Part shown: positions 44,188 through 53,136 of the stretch, one piece after another
Position numbering within the stretch: the first letter of the stretch is position 1
Layout: each line of letters starts with the position of its first letter
Assembly (NCBI GenBank): GCA_001942045.1
Contig: MSTD01000002.1
Span: 124,001-188,000 of the forward strand
Source: Mycolicibacterium porcinum
GTDB taxonomy: Bacteria > Actinomycetota > Actinomycetes > Mycobacteriales > Mycobacteriaceae
Direction of reading: 5' to 3'
DNA length: 64,000 nucleotides
The notes under the pieces: generated by a model
The model's input: the letters and a program-made list of their open reading frames with translations, nothing else
The model's database searches: none
Told to the model about the DNA's origin: nothing
Translations under genes and position numbers: made by a program

Positions 44188-45569
44188 CGTGGCGGCGCTC
44201 CTTCCTCCGCGGGCCTCGGCGACTCCGCGAGCGGCGGCGCAGGCACTTCGGGCGGGGACGCCGGCATCAGCATGCCGGTGAGATCCGACTGGCCCGGTGG
44301 TGGCCCATAGCCGGGTGGTGCGGGCACGTCCCCGACGCCGGTGTAGGCAGAGACCGCCGGCGGCGTCTCCGGCGGGCCGGGTTTCGGTCCGGAACCTCCT
44401 GGTGCGAGCCCAGGTTCGGTGTACAGGAGATCCTCAGGTGGCGGGACCGACGTCAAGCCGGGGTTGACCGGGAACGGCAGATAGTTGAAGTTCATCTGCT
44501 TCAACGCGGGCCCGAGGTGCTGTCTACATAGCTTGGCGGTTTCCGGCGCAGTGGTGTTCTCGATCGCACCGATTGCGCCACACAAGAATTCAACCGGATT
44601 GCTGAAATTGACAAACGTGAAGATCCCGGTGGCTCCGCCATCGCGAGGATCGAACATGTTCAACGTGTTCGCGATGGCGGTCGGCGCAACATGCAGGATC
44701 TGCTTCAGGTCTCGCTGATGATCCACGATGTTCTGTGTGACGCTGGCCAATCCTCTCACTTGCTCTGCAGCCGGGTCGCGGGTATCTCGCACGAACCGCT
44801 CGACCTCGCCCACCACTTCGGAAACATTGGCCAGCATGGCGTCGAGGTCGGACCTGCTGCCGTCGAGCACACTGGTCAAGCTGGCGAGCCGATCCTGGAA
44901 TTCCACGATCTGGGTCGAGCTCGCCTTCAGCGTCGTGATGAACTTCTGCAGGTTCTTGATGGTCCCGACGATGTCGCCACTTCCATCGGCCAGGATTCTT
45001 CCGGCGTTGGACAGTTGGGCCAGCGTTTCGCGAAGCTTCGGCCCGTTGCCCGCCATGGCATTCGCGGCGCTGTCGATCACCCGGGCCGTCGCAGTGCCCG
45101 AAACACCGTTCTGGGGACCCAATTCGCTTGCGAGTCTGTTGAGTTGGTCTTTGACTTCATCCCATTCTACGGGCACCGCAGTACGCTCCAACGGGATCAC
45201 GGCGCCGTCGGACAGCGTGGGGCCGCTCCACCGGTAGGGCGGCGTGAGTTGAACGTATCGCGCTGAGATCAGGTTCTGAGCGACGATGACGGCACGCGCG
45301 TCCGCAGGTATCGGCACGTGACGATCCACGGTCATCGTCATGCGGACAGCGGTCCCATCGGCTTCGATCGACTTGATCGTGCCGACCCGGACCCCGGAGA
45401 CCTTCACCTGGTCACCGGGGTACACGGCGGTCGCGGTGGTGAAGATCGCCGTCAGCGTTCGCGGCGCGAAGTAACGCAGGTGCACCAAACATGCCACTCC
45501 CGCGACCAGCAAGGCCGCCAGTAGCAACGCGGTCAATCGAGAAGTTCTTCTTCTGGTCAACGGCCCCAC
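44184..45569 (-). CDS. mceD: Mce-family protein MceD
   Basis: The 461-residue protein has an N-terminal anchor (LTALLLAALLVAGVACLVHL), an MCE domain (YPGDQVKVSGVRVGTIKSIEADGTAVRMTM, about 49-79), a helical middle and a long Pro/Gly-rich tail from about residue 380. The GTG start lies 13 bases inside the end of mceC. The middle contains LCGAIGAIE and AKLCRQHLGP, a Cys pair often conserved in the family. Confidence 0.9.
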   Translation of the reverse strand: MGPLTRRRTSRLTALLLAALLVAGVACLVHLRYFAPRTLTAIFTTATAVYPGDQVKVSGVRVGTIKSIEADGTAVRMTMTVDRHVPIPADARAVIVAQNLISARYVQLTPPYRWSGPTLSDGAVIPLERTAVPVEWDEVKDQLNRLASELGPQNGVSGTATARVIDSAANAMAGNGPKLRETLAQLSNAGRILADGSGDIVGTIKNLQKFITTLKASSTQIVEFQDRLASLTSVLDGSRSDLDAMLANVSEVVGEVERFVRDTRDPAAEQVRGLASVTQNIVDHQRDLKQILHVAPTAIANTLNMFDPRDGGATGIFTFVNFSNPVEFLCGAIGAIENTTAPETAKLCRQHLGPALKQMNFNYLPFPVNPGLTSVPPPEDLLYTEPGLAPGGSGPKPGPPETPPAVSAYTGVGDVPAPPGYGPPPGQSDLTGMLMPASPPEVPAPPLAESPRPAEEGAPPR

Positions 45570-46651
45570 TGCTCCTGCGGTTGCGGAATACCGTTGCGCG
45601 GAAACGGGATCTCGGCGCGCGGTCCCGCATTATCGGGTGGTTGTCCGGCATCGGTTCCTCTACGGAATCCGAAGGCGTAGTCAAGAAATGGCTGTAGCAG
45701 CGAACCTTGGGTGAGATTCGGGATGTAAGCGACGTAGTAGGGACCGTTCGCGACCAATTCACTCAGCCCGCTCTCGTACTTCGCCAGACCCGGAATCGCC
45801 TTGGCGAGGTTGTCCCGGTTCTTTTCCAGGACGGCCGTCACCGAGTTGAGCTTGTCCAACGTCGGCTTCAACTCCTGCTGGTTCTCGTCGATCAGACCCG
45901 TAATATGTTGGGCCAGTGCCGATGTATCGGCGATGAGTTTCACGATCGCCTGGCGGCGCTGGACCAGTGCGCCGGTGAGATCGTTGGCGTCGAGAATCAA
46001 GGTGTTCACCGCGTCGCTGCGCTGAGCGAGGATATCGGTCACCTGCGAGGTGTTCCGGAGGAGCTCGGAGACCTTCTCGTTGCGGCCGTTGAGGGTCTTC
46101 GACAGCCGGGTCAGCCCATCGAAGGTCGGGGCCAGTTCCGGGGCGATCTGGTCGATCGTGCTCGACAGCACGTCGAGGGCCTGGTTCAGGGAGCCGGTGT
46201 CGGTATGCGCGACGTTGGTCGTGAGATCGCCGACGGCGTCGGTGAGCGAGTACGGCGATGCGGTTCGCGTCACCGGAATTCGGTCGAGGGAGGCCATCGT
46301 TTCCGATCCGGCCGATTCAAGCGTCAACATGCGCTCACCGAGCAGGGTTCCGGTACCGATATGGGCAGTCGTCTGAGAACCGAGCCGGACGCTGTGATCG
46401 ACAGCGAAGGTGACCAGCGCGTCGCCATGGTCGAGCTTGACCTCGGTAACGGTGCCGACCTTGACTCCGGAGATCTTGACCGGATTGCCGGGCTCTAGTC
46501 CCCCGGCCTCGACGAAAGCCGCTTGATACCTGATCGAAGACGCCCAGTTGATCAGTCGCTCGGGCTGAAGACCGACAGCGATGATGAGGACGATGAGCAC
46601 GATGCCGATGAATCCAGCACGGACGACTTGCTTTCCGCGGTATTTGTTCAT
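45557..46651 (-). CDS. mceC: Mce-family protein MceC
   Basis: The 364-residue protein begins MNKYRGKQVVRAGFIGIVLIVLIIAVGL, a membrane anchor, then the MCE domain (EPGNPVKISGVKVGTVTEVKLDHGDALVTF, about 49-78) and a helical region. The C-terminus ends in a short Pro-rich piece. The ATG at 46651 overlaps the mceB stop by 4 bases, and the longer frame to 46744 was rejected for that reason. Confidence 0.9.
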   Translation of the reverse strand: MNKYRGKQVVRAGFIGIVLIVLIIAVGLQPERLINWASSIRYQAAFVEAGGLEPGNPVKISGVKVGTVTEVKLDHGDALVTFAVDHSVRLGSQTTAHIGTGTLLGERMLTLESAGSETMASLDRIPVTRTASPYSLTDAVGDLTTNVAHTDTGSLNQALDVLSSTIDQIAPELAPTFDGLTRLSKTLNGRNEKVSELLRNTSQVTDILAQRSDAVNTLILDANDLTGALVQRRQAIVKLIADTSALAQHITGLIDENQQELKPTLDKLNSVTAVLEKNRDNLAKAIPGLAKYESGLSELVANGPYYVAYIPNLTQGSLLQPFLDYAFGFRRGTDAGQPPDNAGPRAEIPFPRNGIPQPQEQWGR

Positions 46652-47676
46652 GGGCTCTCCGCGCACCTTCCGGTTTCCTGCTTGATCCAAGGAAACACCG
46701 CGGTGCGGCCCTGCAAATCGCTCACCCGCCAGGTGACTCCGCACAGGTAGTAGTTGAAAAAACTGCCGTAGGAACCGATTCGCGCGAGCTTGCGATAGTT
46801 CTCGGGGGCCTTCTGTAATGCGCCGTCGATGAGCTCCTTGTCGGACTCCAAAGCCGGGGCCAGCCGGTTGAGCTGATCGACCGTCCCGGCCAGCGGCGGG
46901 CGAACATCACCGAGCAGGCTGGCCACGGACGCCGTACCGTTGCTGAGCGATTCGATCGCGACTCCGATGGAGTCGCGATCTGCCGCGAGGTCGCCGACGA
47001 GTTGGCGAAGCCGATCGAGGGCACCGCCGAATTGCCGGCCACTCTGGCTGACGGTTCCGATCGCTGCGTTGAGGTTGTCGATGAGGCTCTCGATGACCTG
47101 ACCGTTGTCGGCGAGCGTGCGGGTGAACGAAGCCGTTCGCGCCATCAACGACTGCACGTTGTCACCCTGGCCCTGCATGATCTCGATCAGTGTGGTTGTG
47201 AGGGCGTTTACCTCCTGGGGATCGAGCCCTTGCATGACCGGCTTCAGTCCGTTGAGTAGTACGTCGAGGTCCAGCGCGGGAGAAGTGCGCTCAACCGGGA
47301 TCTGCGAGCCCGATGCCAAGATGCGCGTCGAACCCGGGCCTTGGGTGAGATCGAGGTAGCGGTCCCCAACCAGGTTGAGATAGCGGACCGACGCCCGCGT
47401 CCCGGTCGTCAGTGTCACCGCGGTATCAGCGTCGAACTGCACGACGACGGTCTTGTCCGGCCGCAGTGTGACTGCATCCACCGTTCCGACGCGGACTCCG
47501 GCCACGCGCACGGAGTCCCCGGTCTTGAGATCAGAGACGTTGGCGAACACGGCCGAATATCGAGCTTCCCTGCCACCCCGGTAGTCGGCGAACACCGCGA
47601 TGAGCCCGGCAGACAGGATCACCATGACCGTGGCGAACGTGCCAAATTTCAGCAGGGTGAATCTTCCGTGGCTCAT
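46648..47676 (-). CDS. mceB: Mce-family protein MceB
   Basis: The 342-residue protein begins SHGRFTLLKFGTFATVMVILSAGLIAVFADY, a membrane anchor, and then has the MCE domain (KTGDSVRVAGVRVGTVDAVTLRPDKTVVVQF, about 51-81). It lacks a Pro-rich tail, as is usual for MceB, and ends in a Cys-containing segment (YLCGVTW, TGRCAESP). The ATG at 47676 overlaps the mceA stop by 4 bases. Confidence 0.9.
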   Translation of the reverse strand: MSHGRFTLLKFGTFATVMVILSAGLIAVFADYRGGREARYSAVFANVSDLKTGDSVRVAGVRVGTVDAVTLRPDKTVVVQFDADTAVTLTTGTRASVRYLNLVGDRYLDLTQGPGSTRILASGSQIPVERTSPALDLDVLLNGLKPVMQGLDPQEVNALTTTLIEIMQGQGDNVQSLMARTASFTRTLADNGQVIESLIDNLNAAIGTVSQSGRQFGGALDRLRQLVGDLAADRDSIGVAIESLSNGTASVASLLGDVRPPLAGTVDQLNRLAPALESDKELIDGALQKAPENYRKLARIGSYGSFFNYYLCGVTWRVSDLQGRTAVFPWIKQETGRCAESP

Positions 47677-48953
47677 CCCGGCATTCCGATCTGTGCCGAG
47701 TTTCGGGGAGGTCCGTCGACGCGCTGCCCGAGCAGCCATTGCTTGAGCGCCGCGGTATTGAACTCGTTGCCGCGATTCCCGTACTCCCACGGGTTGGTCC
47801 CGACGTCAGCAACGACATAGGGTGGGCGAGTTTCGAAGGGCACCTGCGGCAGGCCGACGCACTGCGGGCCCCCGGTGGCTGCCACCTTCGGCAGATCCGA
47901 GGGATATCTGTAGGGATCTGCTCCCCACAGCAGACCCGCGGTCACCTCGGCACCGGGCACCCGCAACGGCGGGACTTTCGACATGTTGACCGCTCCGGCG
48001 AGCGCACAGTAGAGCGCCTGGCTGTAGGTGTTGGTCAGGCCGGTGATCGGTGAAAGCAACCGAAAGACATCGGTGAGCGGGGTGCGATTGGTTCCGATGA
48101 CGTCGTTTCCGATGTCGGCGAGTCCGATGACGCTTGTGAGCAGTGAATCCAACCCGTCTCGCTGCTCCACGATGGTCTTGCTGATCTGGCTTGCGTTGTT
48201 CATGGTGGTGAGCAGGTCCGGCGCTGCGTCCGCATACACGTTCAACACTTCAGGCGCGGCAGCGATGTCATGGCTCAGGTTGGGCAGACTCGGGCGAATT
48301 CGGGTGAGCCCGGCGTTGGCGTCGGCGATCACGTCCCCGAAGGCCTGCCCGCGGCCGTTGAGTCCGCTGGAAAGGGCGCTCAATGTCTGGTTGAGCTGTT
48401 CAGGTTTGATAGTCGACAGCACAGACGTCAATTGCTCGAATACCGTGTTGACCTCGACGGTGACATGATCACTTTCGATCACCTGTCCTTCACGTACAGG
48501 TTCACCAGAGGGATTCGGCGGCGCGTTCAGCGAAACGAACTTCGCACCGAACACCGTCGAAGATGCCAGGTCGACACGAACGTTCGCAGGAATCATCGAT
48601 ACGGCTGCTGGATCGATGGCCAAATGCAAGAGCGCCTTGCCATCTGCGCGTTGTTCGATCGATGACACCCTGCCGACCTGAATGTCTCGCATCTTGACCT
48701 TGGCGTCTGGGTTCATGACCAGACCTGCGCGGTCAGAGACAACAGTGATCGGCACACTGCGGTCAAAGCTCCCGCGGAACAGCGCGGCGCTCAGTGTCAC
48801 GATCGCCCCGACCAGGAAAACCATCAACGCGCCGGCGAGAGGGCGGATGAATCCGCGTACCCCGAAACTGCGGCCCGCCCCGCCACCCACCGGACTTGCA
48901 TGGCTGTCAGTTTCCGATCGGTGGATCGGCCCGGGCCCGAGATATCTTGTCAC
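47673..48953 (-). CDS. mceA: Mce-family protein MceA, first gene of the operon
   Basis: The 426-residue protein has a cytoplasmic N-terminus, an anchor (PLAGALMVFLVGAIVTLSAALF, about 38-59), an MCE domain (MNPDAKVKMRDIQVGRVSSIEQRADGKALLHL, about 79-110) and a typical MceA C-terminal region (YSQALYCALAGAVNMSKV). In most mce operons two yrbE permease genes come directly before mceA. Here the 197 bases upstream hold no gene and the next gene is a nitroreductase. The whole subcomplex would need permeases encoded elsewhere. Confidence 0.9.
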   Translation of the reverse strand: MTRYLGPGPIHRSETDSHASPVGGGAGRSFGVRGFIRPLAGALMVFLVGAIVTLSAALFRGSFDRSVPITVVSDRAGLVMNPDAKVKMRDIQVGRVSSIEQRADGKALLHLAIDPAAVSMIPANVRVDLASSTVFGAKFVSLNAPPNPSGEPVREGQVIESDHVTVEVNTVFEQLTSVLSTIKPEQLNQTLSALSSGLNGRGQAFGDVIADANAGLTRIRPSLPNLSHDIAAAPEVLNVYADAAPDLLTTMNNASQISKTIVEQRDGLDSLLTSVIGLADIGNDVIGTNRTPLTDVFRLLSPITGLTNTYSQALYCALAGAVNMSKVPPLRVPGAEVTAGLLWGADPYRYPSDLPKVAATGGPQCVGLPQVPFETRPPYVVADVGTNPWEYGNRGNEFNTAALKQWLLGQRVDGPPRNSAQIGMPG

Positions 48954-49116
48954 TGAACTCTTTTCCCCGCTGTCGAGGCGCTCTGGTCACGATATGGCCG
49001 TCGAACGGCCACTGTTTTGGGGTACCGGTGGGCCGTGGCTGCCCACTCGTCTGATCACCAACCCTCTCATCGAGCAGCGATGGACAACACACCGATCATC
49101 GTATGCAAATACTTCA

Positions 49117-49131
49117 TCTCTGAAAAGAGAA
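49117..49131. promoter_or_regulatory. TCTC-N6-GAGAA dyad upstream of the mce operon
   Basis: The 197-base gap 48954-49150 before mceA holds no convincing gene. It contains tctctgaaaagagaa (plus-strand reading), a dyad with a 6-base spacer, 164 bases from the mceA start. The arms match the dyads at 52147, 54159 and 56282, though the arm order here and at 54159 is reversed. It may belong to the same regulatory set. Confidence 0.4.
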
Positions 49132-49150
49132 TGCCGATGTTCCATGTTGC

Positions 49151-49843
49151 TTAAGCACTGTTCTCATGAACGTCACGAGCGACATCAGCGGGTCGCGCCG
49201 GCCAGGGTTGATCCCAGCAGTCACACGTCGCGACTTCCGACAACGGTCGGCGACGGACGCGATGATGCCGCCCCGCGGGCCATCCGACCGTCAGCAGTGT
49301 CGCGATCTTCCAGTCGTCGGGAATACCGATGAAAGAGCGTAATTCGGCGTCGCAGGCATCCTGCCATAGAGTGATGGCAGCTCCCAGCCCCTGGGCACGA
49401 GCAGCCAGCAGGAAATTCTGCACCGCAGGGAAGATCGACCCGCCCTGCTGCAGTTCCGTCGTTCCACGTTGCGGCTGCACACAGAACAACACCAGTACGG
49501 GTGCTGCACCGCCGACCTGCATGTGTTCCGCCATGGTCCGCAGCGTGCGGGATTTTCGGTCATCGGCGGCAGCGCTGACCGCCGGCAGTTTGTAGAAGTC
49601 CTTCATCACCTCCCAGGTACGCCGCGCCGCGGTGGTGATCAGCTCGCGGAGTTCAGGCGTATCGAGCACCACGAATCGCCACGGCTGTCCGTTACCGCCC
49701 GACGGTGCCCAGGATGCCGCTACCAGACACCGCTCCAGGACAGAATCCGGGACCGGCTCGTCGCGGTACCGCCGGACGGCCGTCGCAGTGCTCATGACTG
49801 TCCAGAGATCATTCGAAACATGTTCGGCCGCTGTGTTTGTCAC
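49151..49843 (-). CDS. Nitroreductase-family flavoprotein
   Basis: The 230-residue protein has the FMN/NAD(P)H nitroreductase pattern: STATAVRRYRDEPVPDSVLERCLVAASWAPSGGNGQPWRFVVL near 18-60, and AVQNFLLAARAQGLGAAITLW in the second half. Members reduce nitro groups, quinones or enones, and some act on pathway intermediates. The GTG start overlaps the upstream reductase gene by 4 bases (GTGA); a long frame further upstream is antiparallel noise inside that gene. It is the last gene of a three-gene operon. Confidence 0.87.
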   Translation of the reverse strand: MTNTAAEHVSNDLWTVMSTATAVRRYRDEPVPDSVLERCLVAASWAPSGGNGQPWRFVVLDTPELRELITTAARRTWEVMKDFYKLPAVSAAADDRKSRTLRTMAEHMQVGGAAPVLVLFCVQPQRGTTELQQGGSIFPAVQNFLLAARAQGLGAAITLWQDACDAELRSFIGIPDDWKIATLLTVGWPAGRHHRVRRRPLSEVATCDCWDQPWPARPADVARDVHENSA

Positions 49844-50940
49844 GCGTCCACCGCCTCGGGCAGAATTCCTCGCCAGCTGCCTCCCCGCACCGGTCCGGTG
49901 ACCAACGGCAGGTCCAACGTGGACAGCAGACCGGGCTCGGCCCCGATGACGGCCGGGATGGCATTGAGTTCCCGCATGACGGTCGCGTAGGTAAGCCCAC
50001 GCATGTTGTTGCCGCGTCCGTGCATCTCGATATCGACGGTATAAGTGGGCATCCCGTCGACGACGACACGGTAGCCGCCGTGCGGCGACGGATGCCGTGG
50101 CCAATCCGGTGCCGCTTGTTTCCCCATCCGGGTGATGTGTTCCAACAGTATTCGCTCCTCGCCGTCGACGATGCCGGCGAGTTTGAATCGCATGCCGCCC
50201 ACGGTGCCCGGCTCGATCCATCCGGAGGCGACCTCGTACCGCTCAGTCGCCAGCCATTTGTCGATGGTCGTGACCACGTCGTCGAGCGGCAACCCGACGC
50301 CGTCGGCGACCAGGTGGATGATCGGAGACCACAGCGCGGCCAGCCGACTCGAATCGAATAGCGGTGCCGGATAGTCGGGTTCGTGACCGAAGCCCATGAA
50401 GTCGAGCATGATCTCGGGCTGCGCGATCGGGCCGTAGTCGAGGATCTCCAGCATGGAGATGGTGTCGACCCTGCTACTGAAACCGGTCATGGTCAGGGCG
50501 ATGACATCGTTGGCCCAGCCGGGATCGACGCCGCTGTTGAACAGACTGGTGCCGCCCTCGCGGCAGGCAGCCTCCAGCAGCTGCACGGTTTCCCGGTCTG
50601 CGGCCGGCGGATAGCACAGCGGCACAAGCGATGTACACACCACATTCTTGCCGGCACGCAGGCACCGAGCCACGTCCTCAGCGGCTTCGCGATAGCGGTA
50701 GTCGCCGGATGCGAAGAACGCCACTACATCGGCGTCGATCGCAAGAGCGGCATCGATATCACGGGTGGCGATCACACCGGTGTCGGGCATACCGCAGATA
50801 TCGCCGGCATCGCGGCCGTCCTTGGCTTCCGAATGCACGATCAGGCCCGCCAGGTCGAGACCGGGATGCGCGATGACCGCACGCAATGCCCCGATGCCGA
50901 CCTGGCCCGGCCCCCAGAGGATCACCCTCGGATTGCTCAT
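49840..50940 (-). CDS. NAD(P)-binding reductase of the dihydrodipicolinate reductase-like superfamily
   Basis: The 366-residue protein begins RVILWGPGQVGIGALRAVIAHPGLDLAGLIVHSEAKDGRDAGDI, a Rossmann segment of the kind seen in 2,4-diaminopentanoate dehydrogenase-like proteins. It continues with ADVVAFFASGDYRYREAAEDVARCLRAGKNVVCTSLVPLCYPPA and GVDPGWANDVIALTMTGFSSRVD. It likely oxidises or reduces an imine or ketone in this locus. It overlaps both neighbours (4 bases each). The substrate is unknown. Confidence 0.75.
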   Translation of the reverse strand: MSNPRVILWGPGQVGIGALRAVIAHPGLDLAGLIVHSEAKDGRDAGDICGMPDTGVIATRDIDAALAIDADVVAFFASGDYRYREAAEDVARCLRAGKNVVCTSLVPLCYPPAADRETVQLLEAACREGGTSLFNSGVDPGWANDVIALTMTGFSSRVDTISMLEILDYGPIAQPEIMLDFMGFGHEPDYPAPLFDSSRLAALWSPIIHLVADGVGLPLDDVVTTIDKWLATERYEVASGWIEPGTVGGMRFKLAGIVDGEERILLEHITRMGKQAAPDWPRHPSPHGGYRVVVDGMPTYTVDIEMHGRGNNMRGLTYATVMRELNAIPAVIGAEPGLLSTLDLPLVTGPVRGGSWRGILPEAVDA

Positions 50941-52127
50941 CCTCGCGGCACCGCCGTCAGCAGCTCGCGGAGGTTGGCGCCCATGATGCGATCGATCACC
51001 GGTCCGTCCAGGGCAGCGATCTCGGGAGTCAACTCCGCCGGGTGCGCCAGGCCTTCGGGATGCGGGTAATCCGATCCGAACAGCACCCGGCCGGCACCGA
51101 TCAGGTCGATGAGTCCGGTCATGTCCTCCTCATGGAACGGATTCACCCAGATGTGCCGTTTGAATTGGGCGACAGGGTGTTCGGCGAACTCCGCGGGCAT
51201 CTTCCGGTAAACCCGGTCGAAGAGTTCGACTAGTCTGGGCACCCAGTTTCCGCCGTTCTCGACAACACCGACCCGCACGCCCGGGTGGCGCGTGAAGACA
51301 CCATGGGCAACCAAGGCCGCGCAGGTGTCCAGGATCGATCGCGCATCCTCGTACACAATCGTCTTGAAAGCATCAGGCTTGAACGGCAGGTACTCCGCTC
51401 CGGTTCCCTCCCAGTCGCGGCTGTACCGGTCGTAGCCGGAATCACAGGCGTGCATGAGCACCGGGATGCCGTGTTGGGCCAATCGCGCCCAGAACGGATC
51501 GAAGTACGGCTGGCCCATCGACGTGGTGTGACCGGAGACAGTCGCCACCGGCCGCGGGTTCACGAGCACCGCGCGAGCGCCGCGCTCCACGCACCAGTCC
51601 AGTTCAGCCACGGCCTTGTCGACATCTGGCAGGGTGATCACCGGCGTCGCAAAGATGCGCCCGTGGTAGTCGAAGCTCCACTCCTCCAACAACCACTCGT
51701 TGTACGCGTGCACGACGGCGTGCGCGAGTTCGATATCGTCTGTCATCCGTTCTTCGAGCATGCCGCCGGTGGTCGGGAACATCACACAGGCGTGCACACC
51801 CTGCTCCTCGAGCAGGGTCAACCTCGCTTCGGCTTGCCGGAACGAATCCGGGCACGCGATGGGATTGGCCAACTCCCGCAATGACTTTCCGTCCGGATTG
51901 ATCCCGCGGAAGTAGTCCGCCCAGGCCCCTGGAGACGCGACCACATCGTAGGTCGGGTTCGGAATGGTGTCGGTGAGCCGACCCTTGATCATCAATTTCG
52001 TCTGGCCGTTGACCTGAATCCATTGGATCGCGCTGCGGTACTGCTCGGGCAGGTGCCGGGTGTAGGCATCGGTGGGTTCGTACAGATGGTTGTCGGCATC
52101 CCAGATCTCACGGACCGGCTGGGGCAT
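50937..52127 (-). CDS. Metal-dependent amidohydrolase (ACMSD-like)
   Basis: The 396-residue protein begins REIWDADNHLYEPTDAYTRHLPE, where the DxxxH-type motif replaces the classical HxH. Further possible ligands are the His in VLMHACDSG near 250 and the Asp in LFGSDYPHPEG near 352. Relatives in mycobacteria are found in many catabolic clusters, usually with acyl-CoA dehydrogenases. The ATG at 52127 has AGGAG 7 bases upstream; a frame to 52214 runs through the divergent promoter and was rejected. Confidence 0.83.
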   Translation of the reverse strand: MPQPVREIWDADNHLYEPTDAYTRHLPEQYRSAIQWIQVNGQTKLMIKGRLTDTIPNPTYDVVASPGAWADYFRGINPDGKSLRELANPIACPDSFRQAEARLTLLEEQGVHACVMFPTTGGMLEERMTDDIELAHAVVHAYNEWLLEEWSFDYHGRIFATPVITLPDVDKAVAELDWCVERGARAVLVNPRPVATVSGHTTSMGQPYFDPFWARLAQHGIPVLMHACDSGYDRYSRDWEGTGAEYLPFKPDAFKTIVYEDARSILDTCAALVAHGVFTRHPGVRVGVVENGGNWVPRLVELFDRVYRKMPAEFAEHPVAQFKRHIWVNPFHEEDMTGLIDLIGAGRVLFGSDYPHPEGLAHPAELTPEIAALDGPVIDRIMGANLRELLTAVPRG

Positions 52128-52146
52128 GGAGCTCTCCTGACGCGTA

Positions 52147-52164
52147 TGAGAACATGTCTTCTCA
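52147..52164. promoter_or_regulatory. TGAGAA-N6-TTCTCA dyad in a divergent promoter
   Basis: The sequence tgagaacatgtcttctca has perfect 6-base arms and a 6-base centre. It lies between the amidohydrolase start (52127) and the crotonase start (52207), the only space for both promoters. The same arms and spacer length recur at 56282-56299. It is a good candidate operator for the TetR protein at 55369-56163. Confidence 0.65.
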
Positions 52165-52206
52165 CTTACCGATAACATCATTACCACAAGCGACATAGGG
52201 AGAACA

Positions 52207-53136
52207 GTGAGCAACTACCAGTTCCTGAAGTGGCAGAGCTACGACGATGGCGCGATCGTGCGGATATCACTGAACCGCCCCGATCAGCGCAACGCGCAGA
52301 ACCGCGGCATGCTCGTGGAGCTCGACGAGGCTTTCGGCGCCGCCGAGGCGGATGACACCGTCCGAGTGGTCATCCTGGCCGGCGAGGGCAAGATGTTTTC
52401 TTCCGGCCACGACATCGGCTCGAAGCAGGCCATCAGCGAGTACCTGCCCGGTCCCAACCAGCATCCGACGGCGGTCATCAACGGTGGGACCCGCGAGGGT
52501 GCCGAGAAATGCATGCTGCAGGAGTGGCACTACTTCTTCCAGAACACCCTGCGCTGGCGCAACCTGCGCAAGATCACCATCGCCCAAGTGCACGGCGACG
52601 TGTTCTCTGCCGGCCTGATGCTGATGTGGGCCTGCGACCTCATCGTCGGCAGCGATGACGTGCGATTCGCCGATGTGGTCGGCACCCGGCTCGGCATGTG
52701 CGGCATGGAGTACTTCGGCCATCCGTGGGAGTTCGGTCCCAGAAAGGCCAAGGAGCTGATGCTCACCGGTGACGCCATCGACATCCACGAGGCACACCGG
52801 CTGGGAATGGTCAGCAAGGTGTTCACCCGTGACGATCTTGCCGACAACACACTGGAACTCGCCCGCCGCATCGCCGCCGTGCCCACCATGGCCGCTCTAC
52901 TCATCAAAGAGTCGGTGAATCAAACTCAGGACAACATGGGTTTCTACAACTCCCTGCAGGCATGCTTCACGCTGCACCAGCTCAATCACTCACATTGGTC
53001 CGGGATCCGCGAAGACAAACGGGCCACCGCGGGCCCCGAACAAGGCGTGCCGGACTGGCGCAGCGCCCCGCCGGTGGCACTGGCGCTCAAGGATCAGGTC
53101 CGGGCACAGCCCGCCGATCAGCAGGCGGTGCCGTAG
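52207..53136 (+). CDS. Enoyl-CoA hydratase/isomerase-family protein
   Basis: The 309-residue crotonase begins QSYDDGAIVRISLNRPDQRNAQNRGMLVELDEAF and has an oxyanion segment MFSSGHDIGSK near 63. HGDVFSAGLMLMWACDLIVGSDDVRF follows, and later FGPRKAKELMLTGD, where a Glu matches the second catalytic glutamate of hydratases; the first position is not Glu. It is longer than usual, with an insert after the oxyanion region and a C-terminal tail. The GTG start has an AGGGAG site 4 bases upstream. Its last 19 bases overlap a convergent dehydrogenase. Confidence 0.87.
   Translation: MSNYQFLKWQSYDDGAIVRISLNRPDQRNAQNRGMLVELDEAFGAAEADDTVRVVILAGEGKMFSSGHDIGSKQAISEYLPGPNQHPTAVINGGTREGAEKCMLQEWHYFFQNTLRWRNLRKITIAQVHGDVFSAGLMLMWACDLIVGSDDVRFADVVGTRLGMCGMEYFGHPWEFGPRKAKELMLTGDAIDIHEAHRLGMVSKVFTRDDLADNTLELARRIAAVPTMAALLIKESVNQTQDNMGFYNSLQACFTLHQLNHSHWSGIREDKRATAGPEQGVPDWRSAPPVALALKDQVRAQPADQQAVP

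Noticed and set aside
48907..49092. A possible yrbE remnant or small gene upstream of mceA
   Set aside because: The 61-codon frame has no membrane segments and no similarity that I can see to YrbE permeases; it is treated as non-coding.
49151..49170. A TTCTCA half-site next to the end of the nitroreductase gene
   Set aside because: It lies inside the coding sequence of the last codons and has no paired arm, so it was not counted with the dyads.
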